From Panicum virgatum (lineage: Eukaryota; Streptophyta; Magnoliopsida; Poales; Poaceae): a stretch of 64,000 nt of DNA. The stretch lies in assembly GCF_016808335.1 (NCBI RefSeq), contig NC_053150.1, forward strand, positions 46,899,607-46,963,606, given 5' to 3'. Made by a program: the position numbers and the translations under genes. Below the pieces are notes generated by a model. That model made no database searches. It saw only the letters and a list, made by a program, of their open reading frames with translations, and had not been told where the DNA came from. Positions 47,301 to 57,350 of the stretch are shown in pieces (position 1 is the stretch's first letter; each line of letters opens with the position of its first letter).

Positions 47301-50178
47301 AGGACCTGTCCCTCGTCTTCGACCGACTGCACGCCACGCGCACGAAGCTGAATCCCGAGAAGTGCGTTTTCGGCGTCTCGGTAGGGAAGCTGCTGGGTTT
47401 CCTGGTCTCACATCGAGGCATCGAGGCAAACCCAGCCAAGATCAAGGTGATCGAGGTGATGAGGCCTCTTGGCCGCATCAAGAACGTCCAGAAGCTTACT
47501 GGATCTCTGGCCGCTCTTAGCCGCTTCATTTCGAGGCTGGCTAAGAGGGCCCTCCCCTTCTTCAAGCTATTGAGGAGGTCCGGTCCATTCTCTTGGACTG
47601 AAGAGGCTGAACAAGCCTTTCAGGAACTGAAGCAGCACCTCACCTCACTGCCAGTGTTGGTGGCTCCAGAGCCGGGTGAGACATTGTTTTTGTATCTTGC
47701 TGCGTCTGCAGAGGCGGTCAGCATGGTGCTGGTGGCCGAGAGGACGGAGCAAGCTCGCCAGGGGGACACCAAGGTCCCCCCGGCCAAGGATGGTGAGCCG
47801 GACCATGGACATGGGAGTCCGGCAGCCACTCCTCTGTCTGAAGGTCCGGACCCCAGACAAGGAGGTCCGGAGGAGTCTCGACCCAGTGGGAACCTAGAAC
47901 CGCTGGGGGCCCAAGGACCTGACGTGGTGGACAAGGGCGAGCCGGACCCGGTGGCCAGGGTCCGGACCATCCAGAAGCCAGTCTACTATGTCAGCGAAGT
48001 TCTTCACGAGGCAAAGGCTAGGTATCTTGAGACGCATAAGCTTATCTATGCCATACTTATTGCGTCCAGGAAACTGCGCCACTATTTTCAGGCACACAGA
48101 GTAGTCGTAGTGACCTCTTATCCGCTGAGAGCGATTCTGCACAACTCCAACGCCACGGGCAACATCGCCAAGTGGGCAGCAGAGTTGGCTGAGTTCCAGC
48201 TGGACTTCCAGCCCCGCCATGCAGTCAAAAGCCAAATCCTGGCTGATTTCATAGCAGAATGGACTCCTTCCCCAAGCAATTCTGGGGTCCGGACCTCAAC
48301 GCCGGACCCCCGGAGCCGGAAGTCAGGACACCAGTCTTCACCGAGCCCCACTGGACACTCTTCTTCGACGGGTCCATCCGCAAGCAGTGGGCTGGAGCTG
48401 GTGTGGTCCTCATCGACCCAAACGGAGATCAGCTGAAGTACATGGTGCACCTTGAGTTCAAGGCCACCAACAACATGGCAGAGTACGAAGCTTTGATCTT
48501 TGGCCTGACACAAGCCCTGTCTCTGGGGGTCCGGCAGCTCCTGGTGAAGGGAGATTCTCAGCTAATCATCAAGCAGGTCCGGGGGGATTGCAGCTGCAAC
48601 AATCCCCAGCTCATGGCATACCTCATTCACATGAGGAAGCTCGAGAAGGACTTCGATGCCTTAGAAATGCAACATGTTCCCCGCGAATTCAACTCAGCAG
48701 TAGATGATCTCTCCACGAGAGCATCTACCTGGGCACCCGTGCCCGAGTGCGTCTTCGAAAGACAGTTGCTGAGACCTACTGCCCAGCCTGCCGAACTGGC
48801 TGAAGGGGATCAAGCTAGCACCTCAAAGCTAGCGGTCCCGGCGGCATTCCATCCGTGGTGCTCGCCCAGGGTTGTGTGTGCTGTTGAGGTCCCTGGAGAC
48901 CTCATAGAGCCACTCCCACCTGCTCAGGGAGGTCCTGATGCATGGATCTCCGAGATCCGGGACTACCTGAATGACAATATCCTTCCTGATGACGATGTGT
49001 CCGCTGAGCGCATAGTACGATTGGCTAAACGCTACGCGGTGGTAGAAGGGGATCTCTACCACCGTGGCGCCAATGGTATCCTCATGCGGTGCATTTCTCA
49101 GGAAGAGGGCCGCGAGTTGCTCGCGGAGATCCATGGAGGCGAGTGTGGAAGTCATTTCTCATCTCGCACGCTTGTTGGTAAGGCCTTTCGGCATGGCTTC
49201 TACTGGCCGACAGCACTCCAGGATGCAGCTGAGCTGGTAAGGTCTTGCAAAGCATGCTAGTTCCATACAAAGCAAATACACACACCGGCTCAAGCTCTGC
49301 AAATGATCCCGCCCTCATGGCCATTTGCCGTATGGGGCATGGATATCCTGGGGCCGTTCCCCCGGGCCATCGGCGGGTACCGGTTCCTCTATGTCGTCAT
49401 TGACAAATTCACAAAATGGCCGGAGGTTACCCCTGTGGTGAACATCACCAAAAAATCAGCAGTCGCATTCCTCAAGTCTATTGTGTGCAGATTTGGCGTC
49501 CCAAACTGCATCATAGCGGACAACAGGACCCAATTCAAAAGCAGACTCTTCCAAGAGTACTACGAGGACATCGGCACCGAGCTATGCTTTGTGTCCGTGG
49601 CACATCCCCGCAGCAATGGACAGGTCGAGAGAGCGAATGCAGAGGTCCTTAGGGGACTCAAGACCTGCACCTATAACTGGTTGAAGAAGCATGGTGCAAA
49701 ATGGGTTGATGAGCTCCCATGCGTGCTATGGGGCAACCGGACCACACCCAGCCGAGCCACCGGGAAGACCCCATTCTTCCTAGTCTACGGTGCTGAAGCA
49801 TGTCTTCCCCCGAAAATTCACCTGGGCTCACCACGGGTCCAGACTTTTGACGAATCCATGTAGGAACAACTGCGGTGTGACGATGTGGATTTCGTTGACG
49901 AACGAAGGTGGCGAGCAGCAATCCGAAATGCACGCTACAACCAGGCGCTCAGGCGTTATCATCAATGGTTCGTGCACAGTAGGGAGCTCCGGGCTGGGGA
50001 CCTCATCCTAAAGCGGATCCTGAACCGAGCAGGGCTCCACAAACTCTCCCCCAGCTGGGAGGGTCCCTTCAAGGTTACAGAAGTATGCCGGCCCGGATGC
50101 ATTCGCCTTTCCACATAAGAAGGAGTGCTGCTACCCAACTCATGGAACATAGAGCATCTGCGTAAGTTTTACGCTTAG
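44347..50178 (+). pseudogene. Tat gag-pol polyprotein, broken
   Basis: ATG 44347 opens gag. Stops TGA 44695 and TAG 44731 follow. The gag core (PHLPEKYDGTTNPSEFL...ALTGPAWTWL) ends at about 45200, where an internal deletion shifts the frame. The next long frame (45311 on) holds PR with IDGGAG at about 46124. TAG codons at 46667 and 46832 lie in the PR-RT linker. RT has YVDDIVV at about 47251; the first RNase H follows, with a Pro/Gly-rich insertion of about 75 residues. A frameshift at about 48262-48300 precedes the second RNase H (FFDGSIRKQWAGAG). IN has DIL...ADNRTQF...QVERANAE, with TAG codons at 49258 and 49861 and TAA at 50116; it ends at TAG 50176-50178. No functional polyprotein can be made. 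Confidence 0.88.
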
Positions 50179-50214
50179 ACAGAATAGGAAATGAATTTTT
50201 CCTTTGTAATAAGA

Positions 50215-50370
50215 TAGGATCAGCATGCGGTCCAGAGCGGTGGGGTCCGTCCTCGTAAACCCGGCCTCTGGCATCCATCGCACCATCGGCTAGCATTAAC
50301 ACGCGGCCTAGAGCGGTAGAGGTCCGCCCTCATAAACCCGGCCTCAGGCATCCATCGCGCAAGCCATGTA
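50215..50370. repeat. Two tandem ~80-bp repeats in the Tat 3' region
   Basis: The block (gcggtccagagcggtggggtccgtcc...aaacccggcctctggcatccatcgc) is followed by a second copy (gcggcctagagcggtagaggtccgcc...aaacccggcctcaggcatccatcgc). Confidence 0.6.
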
Positions 50371-50799
50371 TATCAACTTGCAAAGGAAAGATTTGCTCCC
50401 AGTTCTGTCTTTGTGTTAAATTTTTATTTCGCATCTCGATTCTCGAGTTTTTCCCTTTCTAACCCTCGCGTGGACTTCCACTCTTGTCGCTACATCTAAG
50501 ATCTGTATTGAGTTGCCGGACTGCCATACAGGTCCGGACCCCCTTGCTGCTGGGAGAGGGGTCTGGACCCCTAGGGACCTGCTCTGGAGAGGGGGTGCTT
50601 GTTTCCTGGGGTGGTCCGGAGTCCTGTGTAAACGCTTAGCTGGTTCTGTACCTAAAGCCTACATGCTCCACCACCCTGTAACGAGCATCGTGCTGCCTGG
50701 ACCTACGTATCCAGAGCTCCGGACCTCATACTAGCTTGGGGGCCGGTTTAGAATACGTCCCGCGGGCCTGCTACTAAGCTTTGACTTTGAGTGGTATGC

Positions 50800-51230
50800 A
50801 GGTTAAGCCTTGACTGGTGGTAGCTAGCCTCAAACCATTAAGCCTACCTACCAGGGGGGCCCGGCATCCGCTTTAAGGCTTCATGCAGATCGAGGTCCAG
50901 TCTCGGTGGTTGACAGACTCAAACAACTGAGCCTGTCTCCCAGGGGGCCCGGAGCATTCGCTTTGAGCCAGATACTAAGGATCGATTCTGCATGCGTCAA
51001 ACAGCTAAGTTGCAGTATCGTTACTACCATCCCAGTGAGTTTGATTTTCTTCTCTATAGTTTTTCTGCTACTTAGGGAATAAGTCGCTCATTTGACTTAC
51101 AATCTGTGCTACACCTATGCCCAAGAACACTTGTTCAACCTCATAGGGGGGTCCGGAGTGTCTTCTCAGCTCGGATGACAGATAGGTTCGAACAACTGAA
51201 CCTATCTACCAGGGAGCCAAGGCGCCGGGG
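50800..51230. repeat. Degenerate repeats around an aacaactgagcctgtct-like motif
   Basis: At least three diverged copies are visible near 50830, 50920 and 51185, each with a run like ctgagcctgtctcccaggggg. They sit between the end of IN and the antisense ORF. Confidence 0.5.
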
Positions 51231-51357
51231 TGCTGCATACCGCAACCAGAGCAACTGACAAACAGCTAAGTTGAAATTTCTTCTATTAAAATTTCAACAA
51301 GTACAATGTTTTTACATAACACAAAAAACAAAAGTTCTACTGCTGTGATGATGCAAC

Positions 51358-51669
51358 TCAGGAATCTGCAGGCTCCAGCTTGAAATAAGTAGCTACAAAG
51401 TCGACGACCTCCCGCACGCTTTCCCAAGCGGAGGCTTCCGTCTCCGCCACTAGACCATCGACGACGGGGGCTAGCGAGATGGCAGGGTCGTGGCTCCGGA
51501 GGCAGGTCAAAATGTACTCCGCCACCATCCGGCACATCTCACGGCCCTCGGCTTCAAGGTGGCCAGCGAGGATCGGCTCCAGGCACCGGAGTCTCTCTGA
51601 AGCAGAGTTCAGCACCGGGAGGGCGTCAACAATTGAAGCTGGCCGCTCCGCCATTTGGATTGGACTCAT
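51358..51669 (-). CDS. Antisense accessory ORF of the Tat element
   Basis: A 103-codon frame lies on the strand opposite to gag-pol, between IN and the expected 3' LTR. It has two possible starts (MSPIQMAERP). The protein looks helical and soluble, with no motif I recognise. Several Tat-lineage elements (for example Grande) are known to carry an extra antisense gene here, so position supports it as an element gene, not a host gene. It has no internal stop while the gag-pol frame beside it is full of them. Function unknown. Confidence 0.55.
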   Translation of the reverse strand: MSPIQMAERPASIVDALPVLNSASERLRCLEPILAGHLEAEGREMCRMVAEYILTCLRSHDPAISLAPVVDGLVAETEASAWESVREVVDFVATYFKLEPADS

Positions 51670-52737
51670 TCCAAGTGGTACCAGAGCTGATCTTGCTTCG
51701 CCTGCACAGTCAATGATTCACTGGGCCCCCATGCGTTGGTCCTCCTCGGGCTGTGTGACATCCCGAAAAAAATACACCAAAAATAAAACACGCGCTAGTC
51801 TTTGTTTTGTCGAAACCTTTCATCGTTGAGCTCGATCCCTTCCTAAATTGTTTCCCGCCTGATCTCCCGATACCCCGAGGAACCGAGCCTGATATCTAAA
51901 TCTCCCGCTGTCCCATCTCCCTTTTATCCCTCGGCGCCACGAATCCCGCCCAATCTCTCTCTCTTTTTCTCTCCCTCTCTCCCTTCTTTTTCTTTTTTTT
52001 TCTCTTTTCCATTTTCCTCCCTTTTTCTTTTTCCTCCTCCTCCCTTCCCTCTCTTCTTCCTCCCTGCTCTCTGCCGCCCCCCGCCCCGCTCGGCCACGCC
52101 CACGCGCCGCGTTGATGCGCCCACTGGCCCGCCGCGCCACGCGTCCCGCGCACGCCGCTCCTGCCTCGCACACCGCGCACCTGAGCACCGCCGCTGCCCG
52201 CGCCGCGGCACACGCGCACGACCGCCGAGCCACGACGTCGCCACGCGCGCGCGCACGCACGCACACGGGCTTGCCACTGCACGGCCGCACCGCCTGCCGT
52301 GGCGCCGCTGCGCGCCCCGCCGAGCCAGTCCACGCACGTGGACCGCGTGCCCGGAGCGCTGCCCGCCGCTGCCAGGCTACCCGCACGCGCACGCCGCGGC
52401 CTCGCCGCCCGCGCCACCTTGCTGCGCCCCGCCCCGCTCAGCGCCGCTTGCGCGCGCGCGCACACGGAGCACCGGACTGTGGCGAACGCGCCAGGCCGCA
52501 ACGCTGTGAGCTCCGCCGAGCCCACGTGCGCGCCTGGCTGCGCCGCGCGTCGCCCGCCGCTGCCCTGTCCGGCCGCACAGCGCGGCACTGCTCGCCGCCT
52601 CGACGCCCGCGCTACCGCCGCACACCACTCCGCGACGAATGGACGCGGCCGGAGCGCCATTACTTCGACCCGTGCCGCTCGCCGGCCGCCTCACCCACCC
52701 TTACCTACCCCGCTCCGCCTCGCCGACCTAGCACGCC

Positions 52738-52744
52738 TATAAAA
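52738..52744 (+). promoter_or_regulatory. LTR TATA box
   Basis: TATAAAA is followed by ggggcgccggcgcc. The same sequence is at 63003-63009 in the 3' LTR. Transcription would start near 52770. Confidence 0.7.
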
Positions 52745-52887
52745 GGGGCGCCGGCGCCGCTCCTCCACACCCCAAGCCGCCACAGCCACCGCCGCCTCCC
52801 CTCCTCAGTGCCAGCGCCACCGCCACACTCCATTAGTGCCGCCGCCGCCGGCCCGCGTCGCCCCGCTCCCTCGCCGCGCCCCAGGCC

Positions 52888-52896
52888 GAGGTGAGC
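52888..52896 (+). other. Candidate leader splice donor in the LTR
   Basis: gag|GTGAGC is close to the plant donor consensus. It lies about 120 nt after the expected transcription start and is conserved at 63151-63159. It could pair with the three acceptor-like sequences before the accessory ORFs and gag. Confidence 0.5.
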
Positions 52897-53503
52897 CGGG
52901 GAATCGAACCCCCACACCCCTAGCCCCCTTTCCCCCTCACCCCCGGCCGCCGCCGTGGTCCAGAACGGCCGAATCAGCCGCCGCCGACGCACGGGGGGCG
53001 CCTCCCCTGTTTCCCGTGGAGGAGGGAGGAAGGGGATGGCAGTTTTGCCAATAGCCCCCCACTTCCCACTATTACTTAAAGGGCCCTTCCACTTCTTGTT
53101 TTTATTCAAAAAGACCCCTGCCCTTTACTCTATTTTCAAAATAAACCCTTTCCACATATAAACAAAATTCTAAATACATCCTAAGACCTTTCCAGAATAA
53201 CCCAGATATTTCCAAAAATTACAACCAGGCCTCTATCTCCTCCAGATTAATTACAACTAGGCCCCTGACCCCTTATCCGACTCACGAACCTTTATAAAAT
53301 CTATTATTTTATGCACCAAACGAACTCTGATTGGCCCGAAACCACGCCTTTCTTAACCTAGTTTCGGCCATGCTATTAAGAAACCACAAGAAAACACTAC
53401 TCCAAACTTCGTATCTTAATCATTCCCGATTCGAGCTCAACGATAAAACTTTTATTTCCTTTTCTTGATTGTGTGTTTGTTTGTGCGTGTCGTAGACCAC
53501 GGT

Positions 53504-53647
53504 ATGAACGAAGGAGAGCCCATTGATGAGCAGTGCTACGAGCCCGAGAACGAGGACCAGCTTCGCGACCCCGAGCCCGAAGGATAGTGCTTCGACCAGG
53601 ATCTCCCCGAAGGCTTCGAAGACGGGAAGTTCAATCCCGCCCTTTGA
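53504..53647 (+). pseudogene. Small acidic ORF in the LTR (47 codons, internal TAG)
   Basis: The frame MNEGEPIDEQC...LRDPEPEG, then TAG (53585-53587), then CFDQDLPEGFEDGKFNPAL and TGA. The 3' LTR copy (63772-63915) has CAG at the TAG position but GTG for the ATG. The frame follows a pyrimidine-rich tract ending in TAG at 53493-53495, like a splice acceptor. The peptide is strongly acidic. Its purpose is unknown, and it could be chance conservation within an LTR. Confidence 0.4.
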
Positions 53648-54701
53648 TGCATGCTTTTGTCCTAGCTTTTATAAACACGACCCATTGACCTGGTTTAGAA
53701 AATTGCATGTATTTTGCTTGCTGAAAACACGGTTGGATAGACACCCCTTGATTTGTTATGATCATTCCTTGACCACCTAGATTAATGTCTGATTTTTGTT
53801 TGGACGTTAATCACTGTTAGAACGCTTAGGATCTTACATACAATATAACTTGTTTTATAAAGAAAAGGTGTGTGTGTGGGAAGGGATAAAAGTGAATTTT
53901 CGAAAGATGAGTCTAGACGGGATGGATGGCATTTCGGTGTGATTTGCCATTTGGTGTGCTCGTGCCGGTGTGGCAGGGCAAGGAAGGGAGATATCCATCT
54001 TGTCACAACTAAGGACCGAGTTGGGTTACATCTCACTTAACTCCACTTTCGTGCAAACCACTCGACCATTGAATGGGGAACGGCTTAGCATAAATCCCAC
54101 TAGCTAGTTTGGTAGCCATCAGGAGAGCTGAGAGCAACGGGTGACTAAGGAGAAGGGATAATCCCCGTGTGACTTATGCCCCGGTTAAACCCAGATGAAC
54201 GGTCGTTGACCCCTTGGTGCATCCCGTGATGGCTAGTCAGGTCTAGCTAAGGTGGGTAATGGCTTTGTTGGGATCTGCACCGACACTAAGGTGATTGAGT
54301 TGCGGTACCCCGCTTGTGGGTAAAGTTGCACACCTCTGCAGAGTTAAGAATCTATTCGAATAGTCCATGCCCACGGTATTGGTCGAGTTACGGTGTGGTC
54401 TGACAACTAGTGTTTACTTTGGGATGGGTTGGCGTGAGTTGTTTTGGAAATGTGTCCGGCAGTTGTACCGTGTGCTACGGCGGATGAGGAGTCCGGTAGC
54501 ATGTTAAAACTTGGATCCTGTGCGGATCAACCCTTTGTGTCACGCGGAACAAGAAAACTGGTTTTGGAAAATGCTTTCTTTCAAATGAACCCTTGCATAA
54601 AATATTGCTTTCCACAAATTAAACCCTGGCCTTATCCTTGATTTATCCTGTGCATTATACTCTGTTTATACCCCCCCTCCGTGGGTGCGGTTGGACTTGC
54701 C

Positions 54702-54717
54702 GAGTACGTTTGTACTC
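54702..54717. repeat. Stem-loop GAGTAC / GTACTC in the LTR
   Basis: A 6-bp stem with loop GTTT. A stronger version lies in the solo LTR at 5208-5228. An acceptor-like tttttacag at 54731-54739 follows. Confidence 0.55.
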
Positions 54718-55043
54718 ACCCCACTCCTAATTTTTACAGAAGAAGATCCAGACTTCGTTCCGGACGACGTCGAGTAGGGTACCGTCCTGCACCCAGCCTT
54801 GCCTGTGGATTGGTACACCCGCAGGAGATACCGTATGGCGCAAGACTCTAATGACTTTCTTTTTGTTTTTAATATCGTTGCATGTGTGTGGATTGTAATC
54901 CTTATGATAGTGGCGCTTCTTTGCTCACTACCGCGTAGAGTTGTACGGTAATGAACCATCTGATGTAATAAATGTGTCGTCAGCCTCCTGTGACTGATGT
55001 TTGTAACACATTTAAGTCTTCTCTTATGAGGGGACACTTCAGG

Positions 55044-55056
55044 TGGTATCAGAGCC
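55044..55056 (+). other. Primer-binding site (initiator Met tRNA type)
   Basis: tggtatcagagcc begins two bases after the LTR end. This sequence is the usual PBS complementary to the 3' end of plant initiator tRNA-Met. Confidence 0.85.
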
Positions 55057-55182
55057 GTAGGTTGGCTGTAGGACGTGACCCTAGGAGCGAAACCCTGTTT
55101 CTGGCCCTTTTTCACTAGGACTTTTCTTTCCTTAATCTTTCTTTCACACAAACACTCACCACTGGTTCTTTCCCTATTCCAG

Positions 55183-56052
55183 ATGGCTGACAATGGATGG
55201 ATTGGTGGAATCTGCCACGCAAAGCCCGGCCTTCCCAAGTTACTGATCCTCAGCCTGGAACGCATTGGAGTTGTGGACCCACCAGAGTTTCTCTATCAGG
55301 AGTACGACTCCAAGGGCACTTTTCGGTGTGATCTGATGATCTTCATAGGAAGAAGCACCCGCTACTCTGATGTGGACCCTTGGTTCATCTCCACCACTGG
55401 ATTCCGTTTCCCGGACACCTACCGGAAAGCCGCCCGTAAAGCCCTCCGATGTCTACGCGTGATCTACAGGCACCACCTTCAGCGGACTCCTATGGGATTT
55501 TTCCCGCCGACTGAAGGAAGAGGACGCACGTGGATTGCTCGGATGAGCGGACTTGGAAGAGAAGAAGACCTAGAAGATACAGTCTCTCACCTATCCATCT
55601 ATCTCACCGGCCTGGATGAGCTCTACCGCGAACAAGCGGCACAACTGAAGCAACAAGTCCACAGAGCAGAGAAGGCAACCCAAGAGTTGGATGAACAACG
55701 GACAAGAGCCGTACACGCCGAATATTCCCTAGCCGCTCTCCAAGTTCAAATGCAAGAAAAAGAGGTGGAACTGGAAGAACAACAGGCAAGAGTCACACGC
55801 GCCGAGAATTCCCTAGCCGCCCTCCAAGCCCGGATGCGAGAATACGAGGCTCGCAGAGGAATATGTGGATGGATAGAGGAAGAAGAAGAAGAGGAACCCA
55901 TGGAAACCCATTGGGATGTTGGTACTCAGACAGAAGAAGAAGAACCTGAAGAAACCCAGTGGGATAAAGGTACTCAGACCGAAGATGACGTGATGGATCA
56001 GTACCTTCCACTGAAGAAGCGCCCTCTTAGGATCGAGGAAGAGTCCCCATGA
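55183..56052 (+). CDS. Accessory protein 1 of the chromodomain-type element (coiled coil, two TQT motifs)
   Basis: An intact frame of 289 codons lies between the PBS and gag. It starts at ATG 55183, directly after tccctattccag. The N-terminal 150 residues form a globular-looking domain (GGICHAKPGLPKLL...GTFRCDLMIFIGRSTRYSD...TGFRFPDTYRKAARKALR) shared with the next ORF. Residues about 155-230 form a coiled coil with a repeated ENSLAALQARM/EYSLAALQVQM unit. The acidic tail has two copies of ETxWDxGTQTE, with TQT at residues 248-250 and 264-266. No enzymatic motif is visible. I recognise similar proteins only as uncharacterised retrotransposon ORFs in grasses. Function unknown; the frame is open while gag-pol is broken. 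Confidence 0.75.
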   Translation: MADNGWIGGICHAKPGLPKLLILSLERIGVVDPPEFLYQEYDSKGTFRCDLMIFIGRSTRYSDVDPWFISTTGFRFPDTYRKAARKALRCLRVIYRHHLQRTPMGFFPPTEGRGRTWIARMSGLGREEDLEDTVSHLSIYLTGLDELYREQAAQLKQQVHRAEKATQELDEQRTRAVHAEYSLAALQVQMQEKEVELEEQQARVTRAENSLAALQARMREYEARRGICGWIEEEEEEEPMETHWDVGTQTEEEEPEETQWDKGTQTEDDVMDQYLPLKKRPLRIEEESP

Positions 56053-56203
56053 TAAGAGTAGCCCCCCTAAGCTAGAACCTCTGCCCTAATAATCATGTAA
56101 CCATGAAGTTTGTACCCCACCATGTTGCAATAATAAATATCATCTACTCCCTTTGTGTACCCCAAATAATTGTGCAAGTTTTTCACCCTATCTTTGTTTT
56201 CAG

Positions 56204-57064
56204 ATGGCTGAGGAAGGATGGACCCAGGGCGACTGCCAAACTGCACCTGGCTTCCCCAGCCTGTTGATCAATGCCCTGGAGAGCCTTGGCGTCACAGAAC
56301 GCCCAAGGTACTACAACAGAGAATACGAGCACCATGGTACCCTCCGCTGCAGGGTGATCCTGGTCATCGCCAGGAGTGATCGCTACACCGACATCCAGTC
56401 ATGGCGAGTGACCGCTACGGGATTTAGGCACCAAGACACCTATCCCTTGGCCATCAGGAAGGCACTCCGTTTCCTGTGCCGGATTTTCGAAGAACACCTA
56501 GCTCCCACACCGATGAGGTTCTTTCCACCGGCCATCAGAACCCTATTTTGGGAAGCACGCATGAGAAGTCTGGAACAACGCCGCCATGAAGTGGACCCTC
56601 TGTACCAAGTGGCTACCTACCTAGCCGCCTTGGATCAGCTCTTTGACGAGCAAGCCAACATTCTAAGGGAGCAGACCCACCGAGCCGAACAAGCAGAGCT
56701 CACAGTGAGACTGCAACAGATACGAGCAGCCCAAGCCGAGGCCAGAGCTGCAGCCGCGGTCAGCAATGAAGCAGTTGCTTAGGAGAGCCTCAGGCAAGCC
56801 CGAGACCGGCGTATGCAAGAATGGACCAGAAGTGGAACCCCGGTCCCGGCAATTGGGGAAGACCAAGTTCTACTCGGGACACCCGTCATAGGATGGGGAC
56901 CACACGTGATAATCCCACAAGCACCACCCGAGAACCCCGAAGGGTCCACTGCTGTCGGTGAAGGAGAAGCTACTGCGCAACCCCAGGAGAACGGGAACTT
57001 AGAGGACGGCGAGCAAGGACTACTCACACACTCCGCCCCAGAAGAAGGCTCACCCTGCGAGTAA
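56204..57064 (+). pseudogene. Accessory protein 2, paralogue of accessory protein 1, one internal stop
   Basis: The frame starts at ATG 56204 directly after tctttgttttcag and would run 286 codons to TAA 57062. A TAG at 56780-56782 (codon 193) splits it where glutamine is likely. The first 170 residues follow accessory protein 1 closely in order and motif: EGWTQGDCQTAPGFPSLLINALESLGV, GTLRCRVILVIARSDRYTD, TGFRHQDTYPLAIRKALRFL, PTPMRFFPP. A shorter Ala/Gln-rich helical part follows, then a Pro/Gly-rich tail without the TQT motif. The two ORFs have nearly equal lengths and the same kind of upstream acceptor, so they arose by duplication and then diverged. Confidence 0.75.
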
Positions 57065-57350
57065 AATACCCGACGTCACCCTAGTGTTGTACCTCCCAGC
57101 CCTACTGGCTTATGTTGTACACGTAGTATGAACCTGTACCCGGACGAGTAGTACATGTTTAGTCTTGCCCCGTGTTGTACCCCCTTGCAGCAATGAAGTT
57201 GTTTGTGCTTGTTGTTTGCTATGTTTGTGTGCTTGTTGGTTGTGTGTTTTTCGGCAGAAGGTAGATTCTGCCTTTTCAAAAAAAATACGATTTAAACAAC
57301 TTAAACCTCACTTAATCCCAAATCTCACAAAAACTCTACCCAATTTACAG

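Larger units (their letters stand above)
43152..51753 (+). mobile_element. Tat-lineage Ty3/gypsy retrotransposon, degenerate, 3' LTR not seen
   Basis: The order is 5' LTR (43152-44287), primer-binding site, gag, PR, RT, RNase H, a second RNase H of the type found only in the Tat group, IN, then a 3' untranslated region with an antisense ORF. The second RNase H and the IDGGAG protease box place it in the Tat lineage (RIRE2/Retand/Grande relatives). The coding frame is broken by stops, frameshifts and a gag deletion. A second gypsy element starts at 51754 inside the 3' region, so the missing 3' LTR should lie beyond the window. Confidence 0.85.
51754..55041 (+). repeat. 5' LTR of the chromodomain-type element (3288 bp)
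   Basis: The LTR begins TGTGACATCCCG and ends GGGGACACTTCA. It is collinear with the 3' LTR from 61956 to the window edge. It carries a GC-rich core (52080-52890), a TATA box at 52738-52744, a splice-donor sequence at 52890/52891, a small acidic ORF at 53504-53647 and a stem-loop at 54702-54717. Confidence 0.9.

Noticed and set aside
52112..52894. Long ORFs in the GC-rich core of the LTR, repeated at 62164-63159
   Set aside because: Open in several frames on both strands, Ala/Arg/Pro-rich, in the U3 promoter region upstream of the TATA box; compositional.
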